From Afipia sp049747295 (GTDB lineage: Bacteria; Pseudomonadota; Alphaproteobacteria; Rhizobiales; Xanthobacteraceae): 64,000 nt of DNA. This document shows positions 44,297-52,562 of the stretch, piece by piece. Both the position numbers and the translations under genes were made by a program. The DNA lies in assembly GCF_049747295.1 (NCBI RefSeq), contig NZ_JBMHJM010000001.1, positions 3,224,001 through 3,288,000 on the forward strand, given 5' to 3'. Under the pieces are notes generated by a model. It was not told where the DNA came from and made no database searches. It saw nothing but the letters and a program-made list of their open reading frames with translations. Every line of letters begins with the position of its first letter. Position 1 is the first letter of the stretch.

Positions 44297-44477
44297 GAAT
44301 TTTTGAAACCTGTAACGGGCGTCCGGTGGGATTTAGGTAACTTGAAACTGCACAAGCATTAGCACGCGGGCGAGAGCCGCCTAGAGCAGTTCTTTAGGAA
44401 AGGTTAACGGCAAGCAATCAGTTTATCAGAAAGTTCCCCCTTTGGGGGCAGGCGCGCAACCGTCTGAAGAAATGGAA

Positions 44478-44867
44478 TTAATTCGCGTAGCGGGCCGTCA
44501 GATCGCGCGAAATTTTCGAGCCTTCTTCCAGATAACGGCGGATTGCGACCGTCGCCGCCGGGGTGCAGGTCCGATAAGTCTGTTGAAAACCATTATAGCC
44601 GCGGTTGAAGCTTGCGATCATGCGCGACCGCCGGGCGCCGGACGGCGTTTCGGCATCGACCAGAGCCTGCATCTCAGCACGCCATTTCTGGCCTTCGTTG
44701 GCGCCGCAAATGCCGCGCAGGTAATGCAGCGTTCCGAGAATTTCAGCGAGCCGCAGCAGATCGCCGTCGAACGGCGCAGCCGCATCCTGCGCCCGGACGG
44801 ATACCGGAACAGTCAGGGCGGCGATCAGGAAAATTGCGAAAATGCGGCTGAGCATGAAGGCAGCCAT
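44478..44867 (-). CDS. TIGR02301 family secreted protein
   Basis: A protein of about 129 residues with a signal peptide (MLSRIFAIFLIAALTVPVSV, cleavage after RAQ) and the TIGR02301 core: LRLAEILGTLHYLRGICGAN, RMIASFNRGYNGFQQTYRTC and AIRRYLEEGSKIS. Two cysteines probably form a disulfide. Start codon choice between 44867 and the ATG at 44855 is open. The family is limited to alphaproteobacteria and has no known function. The NUDIX gene lies just upstream on the same strand. Confidence 0.85.
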   Translation of the reverse strand: MAAFMLSRIFAIFLIAALTVPVSVRAQDAAAPFDGDLLRLAEILGTLHYLRGICGANEGQKWRAEMQALVDAETPSGARRSRMIASFNRGYNGFQQTYRTCTPAATVAIRRYLEEGSKISRDLTARYAN

Positions 44868-44912
44868 ATGCCTGTTCAAAGGGCCGGAAGCAAGGCGAAG
44901 AGCTCGCTTCGA

Positions 44913-45341
44913 TCAGACGCCGACCATCTTGCGTGCGGAGGCGATCACGGTTTCCAGCCCTGTGGTAATCGCGAGGCCACCCAGATCATCGGGCGGCAGC
45001 CAGCGGGCGTCGTCCAGCTCATCATTGAGCATGATCTCGCCGGAGACCCAGCGCGCGGCAAACGGCAGGATCACGAAGTGGCCGAGGCCGCCGGTTCTTG
45101 CAGGAAGCGCCTCGCGCCAGCCCGCAAGGCCGACGATATCGATCACGAGGCCGGTTTCTTCGCGGACCTCGCGGGCCACGGCTTCGGTCAGGCTCTCGCC
45201 GAATTCCACGCGCCCGCCGGGGAAGGTGTAGATGCCTTTGGCCGGCTCGCGGGCGCGGCGGACCAGGAGAACCTTGCCGTCGCGGAAGATGCCGGCGCTG
45301 ACGGCGAGTTGAGGTCTGTTCGCTGGTGTGGCGTCTCGCAA
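44913..45341 (-). CDS. NUDIX hydrolase
   Basis: A 142-residue NUDIX enzyme with a full box: GGRVEFGESLTEAVAREVRE followed by ETGL, matching Gx5Ex7REUxEExGU. GIYTFPGG precedes it, as in MutT/ADP-ribose-type enzymes. The substrate cannot be read. No ATG or GTG lies in frame upstream of the domain, so the TTG at 45339-45341 is the only start. It falls inside the left arm of a long inverted repeat, which may affect translation. Confidence 0.88.
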   Translation of the reverse strand: MRDATPANRPQLAVSAGIFRDGKVLLVRRAREPAKGIYTFPGGRVEFGESLTEAVAREVREETGLVIDIVGLAGWREALPARTGGLGHFVILPFAARWVSGEIMLNDELDDARWLPPDDLGGLAITTGLETVIASARKMVGV

Positions 45342-45401
45342 TTGTCGATCCCCCTTGCTGCCAGGCTCTTATCGACAATTGCGAGACAAAGCCACACCAG
45401 C
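45322..45401. repeat. long inverted repeat 1, at the NUDIX gene start
   Basis: The left arm (45322-45349) and right arm (45371-45401) are identical except for three extra A residues in the right arm: 28 paired bases around a 21-nt loop. The sequence ATTTTTATC follows the right arm, so on the plus strand it looks like a terminator hairpin. The left arm contains the NUDIX gene's TTG start. Confidence 0.8.
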
Positions 45402-45414
45402 ATTTTTATCTTGC

Positions 45415-45487
45415 TGGTGTCCCTTCGTCTCTGAATAACCGTGCGGGCGCGCTGCAAATGGGGCGGTTATTCGGAGACGGGACACCA
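45415..45487. repeat. long inverted repeat 2, MITE-like
   Basis: The left arm (45415-45441, TGGTGTCCCTTCGTCTCTG...) and right arm (45464-45487, ...GGAGACGGGACACCA) pair over 24 bases with one mismatch and a 3-nt insertion, around a 22-nt loop. It starts 14 bp after repeat 1 and has the same design. The 8-nt GCTGGTGT occurs at the outer ends of both repeats, as in miniature transposable elements. Confidence 0.75.
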
Positions 45488-45499
45488 GGGTCTGCGTGG

Positions 45500-46018
45500 T
45501 CATTGGGTCATGATGGTGTCGACGTCGGCCTCATCGCTCGGACCGTTGATGACCCCACCGGCATGTGTCACCAGCGGCTTCACCCAGCCGATCGCCTGTT
45601 CCGCCAGGGTCACCCTGGTTTTGTCCGATTTGGCTTGCCGCATGGCGTCTCCGACGGCCGTCAGGATCGACGTCATTGCAGCCGTGATGCCGTCGAATTT
45701 ATCCCGGATCGTTGGATTAGCCGAATCATACACGCTGATGGCGAGGTCGCGGCCCTTGAGGTTCGAGGCCGCGAAATGCTCACGGTAGCTCAGGGGACGC
45801 CACTCGAGGAAATCGTCCGCGCATTCCGGCATATCCGGAATCATTTCCAGGAGCATGATGGCTTCATTAAAATGATTCAGGTAATCGGTCGCAAGGCCCG
45901 TGCGTGGATTGATGTTCGCATCCCGCAGAATTTGGTCGCGATCGGCCGCATCGAGGTGCGCCATGGAAAGAACATCGGGGGCAGGGCAAGACATTGCGGG
46001 AGCCAAATGAGACATCAC
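45500..46018 (-). CDS. hypothetical protein, bradyrhizobial type
   Basis: A 172-residue soluble protein with no signal or membrane segment. It contains LDAADRDQILRDANINPRTG, LATDYLNHFNEAIMLLEMIP, RPLSYREHFAASNLKGR and FDGITAAMTSILTAVGDAMR: mostly helical and acidic. The domain is unfamiliar to me. The ATG at 46016-46018 is the first of two adjacent methionines. It is divergent from yedK. Function unknown. Confidence 0.72.
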   Translation of the reverse strand: MMSHLAPAMSCPAPDVLSMAHLDAADRDQILRDANINPRTGLATDYLNHFNEAIMLLEMIPDMPECADDFLEWRPLSYREHFAASNLKGRDLAISVYDSANPTIRDKFDGITAAMTSILTAVGDAMRQAKSDKTRVTLAEQAIGWVKPLVTHAGGVINGPSDEADVDTIMTQ

Positions 46019-46110
46019 ACCAACTGTCCAATACGGCGAGTTAAAAGCGACTGAACAAGTTCCACCGTTGTGTAATTTTCCGCATCAAAATCCCCTTTCC
46101 GAGTCTTTTT

Positions 46111-46908
46111 ATGTGCGGCCGATACATCATTGCATCACCTCCTGACGCCCTTCGTCGCCTGTTTGCCTACGGTGAGCAGCCGAACATGCCGGCCCGGTTC
46201 AATGTCGCACCAACCCAGCCGGTGCCTGTCGTCATTTTAGAGAACGGTGCCCGGCACTTTCACCTGATGCGCTGGGCTTTCATGCCGGCCTGGGTCAAGG
46301 ACCCGCGCCAGTTCGCAGTCGTCATCAACGCGCGGTCGGAAACCGTGTTTGAAAAGCCGTCCTTCCGGAACGCGATCAAACGTCGCCGCTGCCTGTTGCC
46401 CGCGGACGGCTATTACGAATGGCAGACGGCGCGTGCCGGCAAGCAGCCGTTCTTTATCCATCGCGCCGATGGCCGGCCGGTTGCGTTTGCAGGCGTCGCG
46501 GAAACCTGGAGCGGGCCGAACGGCGAAGAGGTCGATACAGTCGCGATCGTCACTGCCGCTGCGAGGCCGGACATGGCTGTGCTCCATGACCGGGTCCCGG
46601 TCACGATCGATCCTGACGATTTCGAACGCTGGCTCGACAGCAACGCGACTGAAAATGAAATCTTATCGTTGATGGTCGCGCCTGCGGAAGGCACTTTTAT
46701 CTGGCACGCGGTGTCGCGCGCCGTGAACAGTGTCGCCAACGATGGTCCGGGACTGATCGTGCCGCTCAGCGCCGAAGAGATCGCCGCGTCCGAGGCTGTG
46801 GCGGATGCGCCACCCAAAAAGCCTCGCAACAGTGCGGCTCAACCCAAGTCATCGAGCAAACCCGCACCGCCTCCGAAGGAAGACGATGCGCAGGGATCGT
46901 TGTTCTAA
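46111..46908 (+). CDS. yedK: SOS response-associated peptidase YedK (HMCES family)
   Basis: The 265-residue SRAP protein crosslinks to abasic sites in single-stranded DNA through Cys2. It starts MCGRY, with the catalytic cysteine exposed once Met1 is removed. FNVAPTQPVPVV (Asn), INARSETVFEKPSF, LLPADGYYEW (Glu) and MTGSR-like MAVLHDRVPVTI with FIWHAVSRAVNSV (His) complete the active site. About 45 C-terminal residues (Lys/Ser/Pro-rich) extend beyond the domain. No GTTC-N7-GTTC LexA box was found upstream. The stop overlaps the convergent NUDIX gene by 4 bp. Confidence 0.94.
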   Translation: MCGRYIIASPPDALRRLFAYGEQPNMPARFNVAPTQPVPVVILENGARHFHLMRWAFMPAWVKDPRQFAVVINARSETVFEKPSFRNAIKRRRCLLPADGYYEWQTARAGKQPFFIHRADGRPVAFAGVAETWSGPNGEEVDTVAIVTAAARPDMAVLHDRVPVTIDPDDFERWLDSNATENEILSLMVAPAEGTFIWHAVSRAVNSVANDGPGLIVPLSAEEIAASEAVADAPPKKPRNSAAQPKSSSKPAPPPKEDDAQGSLF

Positions 46909-47489
46909 TCTTTGAAGATGTTCAGCGCTGCATATTGCAGCAGCATGATCGTCTTGCCGTCGACGATCCGGCCATCCTTGATCATGGCGAGTGCCTCGTT
47001 GAACGGCAGTTCGAGGACATGGATGTCCTCGCCCTCGTGACTTAGGCCGCCGCCGTTCCCGATCTGCATATGTGGTTCGTACGCAGCCACGAAGAAATGC
47101 ACCTTCTCGGTGACGGCGCCCGGACTCATAAACGCCTCGAACACCTTCTCGACCTTATCGATGCGGTATCCGGTTTCTTCTTCTGCTTCCGCCTTGATCC
47201 GCACCTCGGGTGTTTCATCGTCGAGAAGCCCGGCGGCGGTCTCGATCAGCAGGTCATCATAGCCGTTGACGTAGGCGGGATAACGAAATTGTTTGACAAG
47301 CAGCACGGTGCGTTGGGCGAGATTATAGGGCAGCAGTGTCGCGCCGTTACCGCGGTCATAGGTTTCGCGATGCTGGGTCTGCCATTCCCCGTTTGAGTGC
47401 AGCCAGTCGAACGTCGTTGTCTTCAGGATGTACCAGTTGTCCGACAACAGACGAACATCCTTGACGCGGATGCGGTCACTCACACTCAT
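46905..47489 (-). CDS. NUDIX nucleotide-sugar/nucleoside-diphosphate pyrophosphatase (NudK-like)
   Basis: A 194-residue protein starting MSVSDRIRVKDVRLLSDNWY. The NUDIX box is GLLDDETPEVRIKAEAEEET followed by GYRI, slightly diverged from the consensus. FMSPGAVTEKVHFFVAAY is typical of the NudK/ADP-ribose pyrophosphatase branch that cleaves GDP-mannose or ADP-ribose. The ATG at 47487-47489 is used; the frame to 47543 lacks support. The upstream GNAT gene is 23 bp away on the same strand. Confidence 0.88.
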   Translation of the reverse strand: MSVSDRIRVKDVRLLSDNWYILKTTTFDWLHSNGEWQTQHRETYDRGNGATLLPYNLAQRTVLLVKQFRYPAYVNGYDDLLIETAAGLLDDETPEVRIKAEAEEETGYRIDKVEKVFEAFMSPGAVTEKVHFFVAAYEPHMQIGNGGGLSHEGEDIHVLELPFNEALAMIKDGRIVDGKTIMLLQYAALNIFKD

Positions 47490-47512
47490 ACGGGGCCTCA
47501 ATGGAAAGTGGA

Positions 47513-47956
47513 TCAGGGGGTCGGCTCGCGCCCATCGAGCCATCTCGCATACATGAGACGCGGCTGTTCATCGTAATCGAGCGTCTCATAGAACGCCTGG
47601 GCCTGGGTATTTTCCGGGCGTATCAACAGTTGAACCTTCTCAACACCGCGTGTGCGGAGCCAGTCTTCCGCCGCGGTGACGATGGCGCGTCCGTAGCCGT
47701 TTTTGCGGTGGTCGGGATCGACCGCAACATAATAGAGCCAGCCGCGATGGCCGTCGTGTCCGACCATGACCGTCGCAAGGACGGACTGCTGGTCGCGTCC
47801 GACCAGCACCGCGGACTCCGGGCCTTTGCGGGCTCTGGCAAGATCGTCCCTGGGATCATTCCAGGGACGTGTCAGTTCGCATCGTTCCCACAAGGCGACG
47901 ATGCCGGCTTCGTCTGCGTCCTCGGCGGTGGTGATGTCGAGGTTGCTTGAGGGCAT
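47513..47956 (-). CDS. GNAT family acetyltransferase (YpeA-like)
   Basis: A 147-residue single GNAT domain. LTRPWNDPRDDLARA, VMVGHDGHRGWLYYVAVDPD and HRKNGYGRAIVTAAEDWL (acetyl-CoA pyrophosphate loop, RxxGxG/A) then VQLLIRPENTQAQAFYETLDY are the YpeA pattern. The acceptor is unknown. The ATG at 47954-47956 (MPSSNLDITTAED) is preferred to the TTG two codons earlier. It lies between nudK-like and the FAD-dehydrogenase gene, all on the minus strand. Confidence 0.88.
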   Translation of the reverse strand: MPSSNLDITTAEDADEAGIVALWERCELTRPWNDPRDDLARARKGPESAVLVGRDQQSVLATVMVGHDGHRGWLYYVAVDPDHRKNGYGRAIVTAAEDWLRTRGVEKVQLLIRPENTQAQAFYETLDYDEQPRLMYARWLDGREPTP

Positions 47957-47971
47957 CGTCAAAGACTCGAT

Positions 47972-49399
47972 TTAGAGGACCTTGCCAGGGTTCATGATGT
48001 TGAGCGGGTCGAGGTTGGCCTTGATCGACCGCATGATGGCGAGCGCCACCGGATCCTTCACGTGCGGAAGCTCCTCGCGCTTCAGGATCCCGATGCCATG
48101 CTCGGCGGAGATCGATCCGCCGTGTTTGGCAACGATGCCGTGCACGAGATCGTTCACATCGTGCCAGCGCGCCAGGAACCCCGCCGTGTCGGCTCCGACC
48201 GGCTGGCTGATGTTGTAGTGGATGTTTCCGTCACCAAGATGACCGAATGCGAAGGGACGCGCGCCGGGAATCAGGTTGGTGACGGCGGCGTCCGCCTCGA
48301 TCAGGAAATCCGGCACCGCGGCCACCGGCACCGAGACGTCGTGCTTGATCGAGCCGCCCTCGGGCTTCTGCGCCGGCGAGACGATTTCGCGCAGTTTCCA
48401 GAATCCGTTACGCTGGTCGAGATTTGCCGCCAACACTGCGTCCAGCACAATGCCGTCTTCCATCCCTTGAGCAAGAATGGCTTCGATGGTGTCGCGCGCA
48501 TCGTCGCGCGGCGATGAAATCTCCATCAGCACGTACCACGGATACGGGCCTGTCATCGGGGCGCGGACGGATGAATTGTAGTTGACCGCCCAATCGATGG
48601 CGATCTGCGGCAGCAGTTCGAAGCTGGTCAGGGCACCGGCAGCGGTGTTGCGCGAGGTGTCGAGCAGCTTGAGCGCGTCCTCCGGAGACTCGATTGCCGC
48701 GAACGCGGTTTCAACCGAGCGCGGCTTGGGAAACATCTTCAGCGTCGCTGCGGTGATGATGCCGAGCGTTCCTTCTGCGCCGACGAACAGGTCGCGCAGG
48801 TCGTAGCCGGTGTTGTCCTTCTTCAGGCTGGAGAGACCATGCATGATGCGGCCGTCCGCCAGCACCACCTCCAGACCGAGCACGAGATCGCGCGCGACGC
48901 CGTAAGCCAGTGCTGCGATGCCGCCGGCGTTGGTCGAGAGGTTGCCGCCGATGGTGCAGCTTCCCTCAGAGCCGAGCGATAGCGGGAAAATCCGGTCAGC
49001 GTTCACGGCCGCCTGCTGCGCGTTGGCAAGGATCACGCCGGCTTCGACGGTCATGGCGTTGGATTTCGTATCGACGGACCGAATCTTGTCCAGCCGGCGC
49101 AGCGACACCACGACTTCGCCGTGATGCGGCGTCTGCCCGCCGACGAGACCGGTATTGCCGCCTTGCGGGACGATCGCCGTCTTCGTCTCGGTCGCAAGCT
49201 TGCAGATGGCGGAGACTTCCTCCGTGGAGCCCGGCCGAAGGACGAGAGGTGAGCGGCCTTGATAGAGATTTCGCTCCTCGACAAGATAAGGAGCCACTTC
49301 ATGCGGGTCGGTGACCGCGTATTTTTCGCCCACGATGGCCGCGAAGCGCGCAAGCAGTTCAGGTGAAAGTGTGGACGGCGGTGTCTGCACGATGTTCAT
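47972..49399 (-). CDS. FAD-linked 2-hydroxyacid dehydrogenase (GlcD/D-2-hydroxyglutarate type)
   Basis: The 475-residue protein has a PCMH FAD-binding domain (PLVLRPGSTEEVSAICKLA, VPQGGNTGLVGGQ, SLGSEGSCTIGGNLSTNAGG). A C-terminal FAD-oxidase domain has FGHLGDGNIHYNI near 380 and SISAEHGIGILKR near 430. Such enzymes oxidise D-lactate, glycolate or D-2-hydroxyglutarate; without GlcE/GlcF partners nearby, the last is plausible. The ATG at 49397-49399 (MNIVQTPPSTL) is chosen over a longer frame. It lies 28 bp from the Sua5 stop. Confidence 0.92.
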   Translation of the reverse strand: MNIVQTPPSTLSPELLARFAAIVGEKYAVTDPHEVAPYLVEERNLYQGRSPLVLRPGSTEEVSAICKLATETKTAIVPQGGNTGLVGGQTPHHGEVVVSLRRLDKIRSVDTKSNAMTVEAGVILANAQQAAVNADRIFPLSLGSEGSCTIGGNLSTNAGGIAALAYGVARDLVLGLEVVLADGRIMHGLSSLKKDNTGYDLRDLFVGAEGTLGIITAATLKMFPKPRSVETAFAAIESPEDALKLLDTSRNTAAGALTSFELLPQIAIDWAVNYNSSVRAPMTGPYPWYVLMEISSPRDDARDTIEAILAQGMEDGIVLDAVLAANLDQRNGFWKLREIVSPAQKPEGGSIKHDVSVPVAAVPDFLIEADAAVTNLIPGARPFAFGHLGDGNIHYNISQPVGADTAGFLARWHDVNDLVHGIVAKHGGSISAEHGIGILKREELPHVKDPVALAIMRSIKANLDPLNIMNPGKVL

Positions 49400-49427
49400 G
49401 TCTCGGTTCGTCTCTGCGGATCTGCAT

Positions 49428-50408
49428 TCAAGTTGGAACGGCTGCGCGCCGCAGCCGGTCATTGATGGCTTCGCCAAGTCCTTCGTCCGGAACCGGCATC
49501 ACGGCGATGGTGCGGGCTCCCTTGGTATCGAGCGCGCGAAGATAACTGAAAAGGTTGGCCGCCGCTTCCACGAGATCGCCCGCCGGGGACAAATTCATGG
49601 CTGCTGCGCCCCCGGGGATTTCCTCGGGACCAAATGCCAGCAGTGCCTCATCGGCGTCCAAATGCTTTGCGTTGAGACGCACCGTGGTTCGCGGCGCATA
49701 GTGCGAGGCCAGCATCCCCGGCGCCAATGGACTCGTTTCTGTCGCGTGGGTTTCCGCGGTGATGCGGCCAAGCGGTTCGCCAAGCACACGTTCGATGTCT
49801 TCACGCGGCAGGCCACCCGGCCGCAGCAAGAGCGGTATTTCAAAGCCCCCGACGATGGTGGATTCGACACCGACCGAGACCGGGCCGCCATCGATGATGA
49901 GATCGATGCGTCCAGCCAGATCGCTGAAGACATGCGCGGCGGTCGTGGGTGACACGTGCCCCGAAATATTGGCTGACGGCGCGACCACCGGGCGGCCGAA
50001 TGCGCGCAGAATATCATGCGCAACCGGATGAGCCGGCACACGGACGGCAATGCTATCCAGGCCGGCGGTTGCGAGGTCGGAGACCGGGCAGTCGGGGGCC
50101 TTCGGCAGAACCAGCGTCAGCGGCCCCGGCCAGAAAGTTTCGGCCAGACGCAGGCTTCGTTGATCGAACCGGGCGATGTCCTGCGCGGCCTTCAGGTCGC
50201 AGACATGGGCAATCAGCGGATTGAACGACGGCCGGCCCTTGGCCTCGTACAGGCGGGCGACCGCGCGCGCGTTGGTTGCGTCGGCGCCGAGGCCGTAGAC
50301 GGTCTCGGTCGGGAACGCGATCAGCCCGCCGCCGGCGAGGCAGTCTGCGGCGGCCTCTGCCGCGGTGCCATCTGCGGGGAGAATTGTCGTGGTCAGGCTG
50401 GGTTTCAT
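49428..50408 (-). CDS. L-threonylcarbamoyladenylate synthase, Sua5 type
   Basis: A 326-residue enzyme making threonylcarbamoyl-AMP for the t6A37 modification of ANN-decoding tRNAs. GGLIAFPTETVYGLGADATN begins the YrdC domain, with KGRPSFNPLIAHV and PSANISGHVSPT as nucleotide and threonine sites. After a linker (SPLAPGMLASHYAPRTT), the C-terminal Sua5 domain follows (about 225-326), so it is Sua5 rather than the short TsaC form. The ATG at 50406-50408 (MKPSLTTTI) is preferred. The gene is divergent from tRNA-Pro, whose product it does not modify. Confidence 0.94.
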   Translation of the reverse strand: MKPSLTTTILPADGTAAEAAADCLAGGGLIAFPTETVYGLGADATNARAVARLYEAKGRPSFNPLIAHVCDLKAAQDIARFDQRSLRLAETFWPGPLTLVLPKAPDCPVSDLATAGLDSIAVRVPAHPVAHDILRAFGRPVVAPSANISGHVSPTTAAHVFSDLAGRIDLIIDGGPVSVGVESTIVGGFEIPLLLRPGGLPREDIERVLGEPLGRITAETHATETSPLAPGMLASHYAPRTTVRLNAKHLDADEALLAFGPEEIPGGAAAMNLSPAGDLVEAAANLFSYLRALDTKGARTIAVMPVPDEGLGEAINDRLRRAAVPT

Positions 50409-50499
50409 TGGGAAAGCCGGGCGGGTCACTTTTACTGTCTTGATCCTTATACCGCTTCTTGCGGTTTGCGGGAGCCGACGCTATACCGGCCACCCATGT

Positions 50500-50576
50500 C
50501 GGAGTGTGGCTCAGCCCGGTAGAGCACTGCGTTCGGGACGCAGGGGTCGCAGGTTCGAATCCTGCCACTCCGACCA
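50500..50576 (+). tRNA. tRNA-Pro (anticodon CGG)
   Basis: The acceptor stem CGGAGTG pairs with CACTCCG. The D-arm is GCTC...GAGC, and the anticodon stem CTGCG/CGCAG encloses TTCGGGA, giving anticodon CGG (proline, codon CCG). The T-arm is GCAGG-TTCGAAT-CCTGC, and the CCA end is encoded. It is the integration target for the island: a recombinase gene lies about 480 bp downstream and the island's content begins right after the CCA. Confidence 0.97.
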
Positions 50577-50644
50577 TGATTTCAATAACTTACAGGCTTT
50601 TCGAAGGTTGCGCGCAACGAAATGCGCAACGGAATGGTGTTTTG

Positions 50645-51058
50645 ATGTCTGAATTCGATGATGCCTTGAACGCTTTTGCGACGCGGCTTGCAGAGGTTAA
50701 GGCGGAGACGCCGCCAGTCCAGACAGCTGATGAGGCCCTCGCAGAAGCATACAAGCGCTTCCCTTGGTTGCAGCCCTTCGTGGGAGCGCTGGACGCCGAG
50801 GTGAAGAAGCTTGACGCAGGCAATCGTGTTTTCATTGTTGCCCCGTCATACGACGTTAACGACCGGAAGGTGAGTGGCCGAATATTCCTGCAGGCTCCGA
50901 AGTACGGTGAAAAAGTCGTTCACTTCATCGTTCAAGGATCACGGATGCGCCTCAGCGGCGTTGGACCGGGCGATAGTAACCTTTTTGCCCCCGAAGACAA
51001 AAAGGCCGTAACAGACCTGATAGCGCGCGCAGCCGCCGAATTCTTCGGAAAGACTTAA
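50645..51058 (+). CDS. hypothetical protein beside the integrase
   Basis: A 137-residue soluble protein, starting MSEFDDALNAFATRLAEVKA, with a helical N-terminus and a beta-rich middle (NRVFIVAPSYDVNDRKVSGR, EKVVHFIVQGSRMRLS). The ATG at 50645 comes 68 bp after the tRNA; the frame continues upstream through the tRNA, which cannot be coding. It is convergent with the integrase, overlapping it by 4 bp. No family is recognised. Its place suggests cargo acquired with the island. Confidence 0.65.
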   Translation: MSEFDDALNAFATRLAEVKAETPPVQTADEALAEAYKRFPWLQPFVGALDAEVKKLDAGNRVFIVAPSYDVNDRKVSGRIFLQAPKYGEKVVHFIVQGSRMRLSGVGPGDSNLFAPEDKKAVTDLIARAAAEFFGKT

Positions 51059-52332
51059 CGTCGCCCGCCGAACGCCGTGGCGGCCTCTTCCTGAAAATCC
51101 GGGTGGTGATGGCCGTAATTGGCCTGAAGCTGCTCGAGTGTCATGGCCAGCCAACCAGCTGCCTGCCAGGGGTCAGTACCGCGCTGCATCAGCCAGGTTG
51201 CCGCGGTGTGCCGAAGAATGTGCCGCACGACGTCGGCGCCAAGACCAGCATCATCAACAATGCTGTCCCACGCCGTCTTGATCTTCTCATGATACTGCGA
51301 GCCGTCTGGACGGTGGATGATGAACCGAACAGCCGATGCCAACTTGGCTGAAAGCTCCGTATCCATTCGGTACCATCGTTCAAGGTGTGGCCGCAATCGG
51401 CTGGCGACCTTCGCTGGCGGGCGTCGCTTGTTGGTTTTGCGCTCTTCACTTCCTCGGCCGTGATATGTCCAGCTTGCGATATCCATCCACGGGTGTGTCG
51501 TGGTTGCGATCCACTGCGTTCGGCGGATCGTTTCTTCGCGGCGGGCGCTGTACAGTCCCATCAAGATAAAGCGCGCCGATGACCGACGTACTGTGACAGT
51601 GCGCTTGTCACGGCGGTACAGACGTCCTTCGGCCGTGCGCTTCCAGTTTCCGCTGTCATTGTCCCAGACAAAGCCGAGAGCAGCTCCCAGAAGTCGGGCC
51701 GCCTCAGAGCGCAACAACCATCGCTCGCGGCCCTGGCGCTTCTCCGGAAGTACGATCTTCGGGATGACCGACAGCTTATATTCTTCATGATAGGCATGGA
51801 TCGCGGATCGAAGATCTTCGAGATGTCGCCGTGCGGTCTGATCAGAAATCTTGCGACGCTTCGGTAGTCGCGCGTTTCGATCGTTTGGCGTCCCGGTGCA
51901 CCAATCAACGTAGTCGCGGCAAGGCTCGCCCTTGATGAACGACAGTCTCTTGTCACCGAAGAATGTATTGACGCTGTCGAGCCGGATCAACAACTCATCG
52001 TGGCGGCGAACGATCTTGCGCTGATCAGGCGTCACGCGATCGCCTCGCGCAATGCAGTCTCGCAGGTCTATATAGGGTTTGGGTCGCTTTAGCTCCTCGT
52101 AAAAAGTGATGATGTCGGCGATGGCAAGTTCAGCGGGGTCGTTGCCGCCAGCTATCGGCGTGTGCCGCCTTCCGATGTATTCCGCGAGCGCGTTCGAAGC
52201 TGCTTGAACTTGTTCGCGACGAAAGCCTGTGCGGATTTGCCTGCGACGTCCTCCGGTCTGGTCGAGGATGACCCAGGTCTGGTCGTCCTCTCTGAACCAG
52301 AGCCGTGGTGGCTTTGCTTTTCGGCCAGGCAT
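51055..52332 (-). CDS. tyrosine recombinase (integrase) of the tRNA-Pro island
   Basis: A 425-residue phage-type integrase. A variable N-terminal arm-binding part (1-60) and core-binding helices (about 80-200) precede the catalytic domain. That domain has an arginine in LYSARREETI (264/265), HILRH (371-375, the HxxR pair) and a nucleophile tyrosine in ANYGHHHPD (Tyr406). The second histidine position carries tryptophan (GWLAMT), a known variant. It is transcribed toward tRNA-Pro, the usual arrangement. Its 5' end overlaps the upstream small gene by 181 bp, an unusual depth. Confidence 0.9.
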   Translation of the reverse strand: MPGRKAKPPRLWFREDDQTWVILDQTGGRRRQIRTGFRREQVQAASNALAEYIGRRHTPIAGGNDPAELAIADIITFYEELKRPKPYIDLRDCIARGDRVTPDQRKIVRRHDELLIRLDSVNTFFGDKRLSFIKGEPCRDYVDWCTGTPNDRNARLPKRRKISDQTARRHLEDLRSAIHAYHEEYKLSVIPKIVLPEKRQGRERWLLRSEAARLLGAALGFVWDNDSGNWKRTAEGRLYRRDKRTVTVRRSSARFILMGLYSARREETIRRTQWIATTTHPWMDIASWTYHGRGSEERKTNKRRPPAKVASRLRPHLERWYRMDTELSAKLASAVRFIIHRPDGSQYHEKIKTAWDSIVDDAGLGADVVRHILRHTAATWLMQRGTDPWQAAGWLAMTLEQLQANYGHHHPDFQEEAATAFGGRR

Positions 52333-52562
52333 GGTGTCACCAATTTCTTTATTGCGCGTGGCGTCGTCAGGTCCTTGCCGGCCACGTTTACGAATTCGAG
52401 TTTGCCGCCTCGCTTCGCGGTTCGAAGCGAGGCAACGGTGAGGGGACCGTCCGGGAAAAAGACGGCGGCCGCTTCTGAAAAGGTCATGGGTTCGTCATCG
52501 CGCCAGTCCTCGGGACTGGGGCGGAGTTTAGCGCGAGCCAGATAGTCACGACGTCGCGTCAT
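52152..52562 (-). CDS. putative excisionase-like DNA-binding protein of the integrase module
   Basis: A 136-residue basic protein starting MTRRRDYLARAKLRPSPEDW. Residues 25-75 (EPMTFSEAAAVFFPDGPLTV, ASLRTAKRGGKLEFVNVAGK) resemble the short winged-helix of MerR/Xis-like excisionases, and the tail is Ser/Arg/Lys-rich. Its ATG overlaps the upstream gene's stop as ATGA, and its last 181 bp overlap the integrase 5' end in another frame. A role as recombination directionality factor is inferred from place and fold. Confidence 0.6.
   Translation of the reverse strand: MTRRRDYLARAKLRPSPEDWRDDEPMTFSEAAAVFFPDGPLTVASLRTAKRGGKLEFVNVAGKDLTTPRAIKKLVTPCLAEKQSHHGSGSERTTRPGSSSTRPEDVAGKSAQAFVANKFKQLRTRSRNTSEGGTRR

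Noticed and set aside
46020..46110. LexA box upstream of the SOS-associated yedK gene
   Set aside because: GAAC and GTTC occur close together (GAACAAGTTC) but not in the 7-nt-spaced direct repeat needed.
50459..50644. N-terminal extension of the 137-residue gene through tRNA-Pro
   Set aside because: The frame is open only because it reads the tRNA gene; the ATG at 50645 is the first sensible start.
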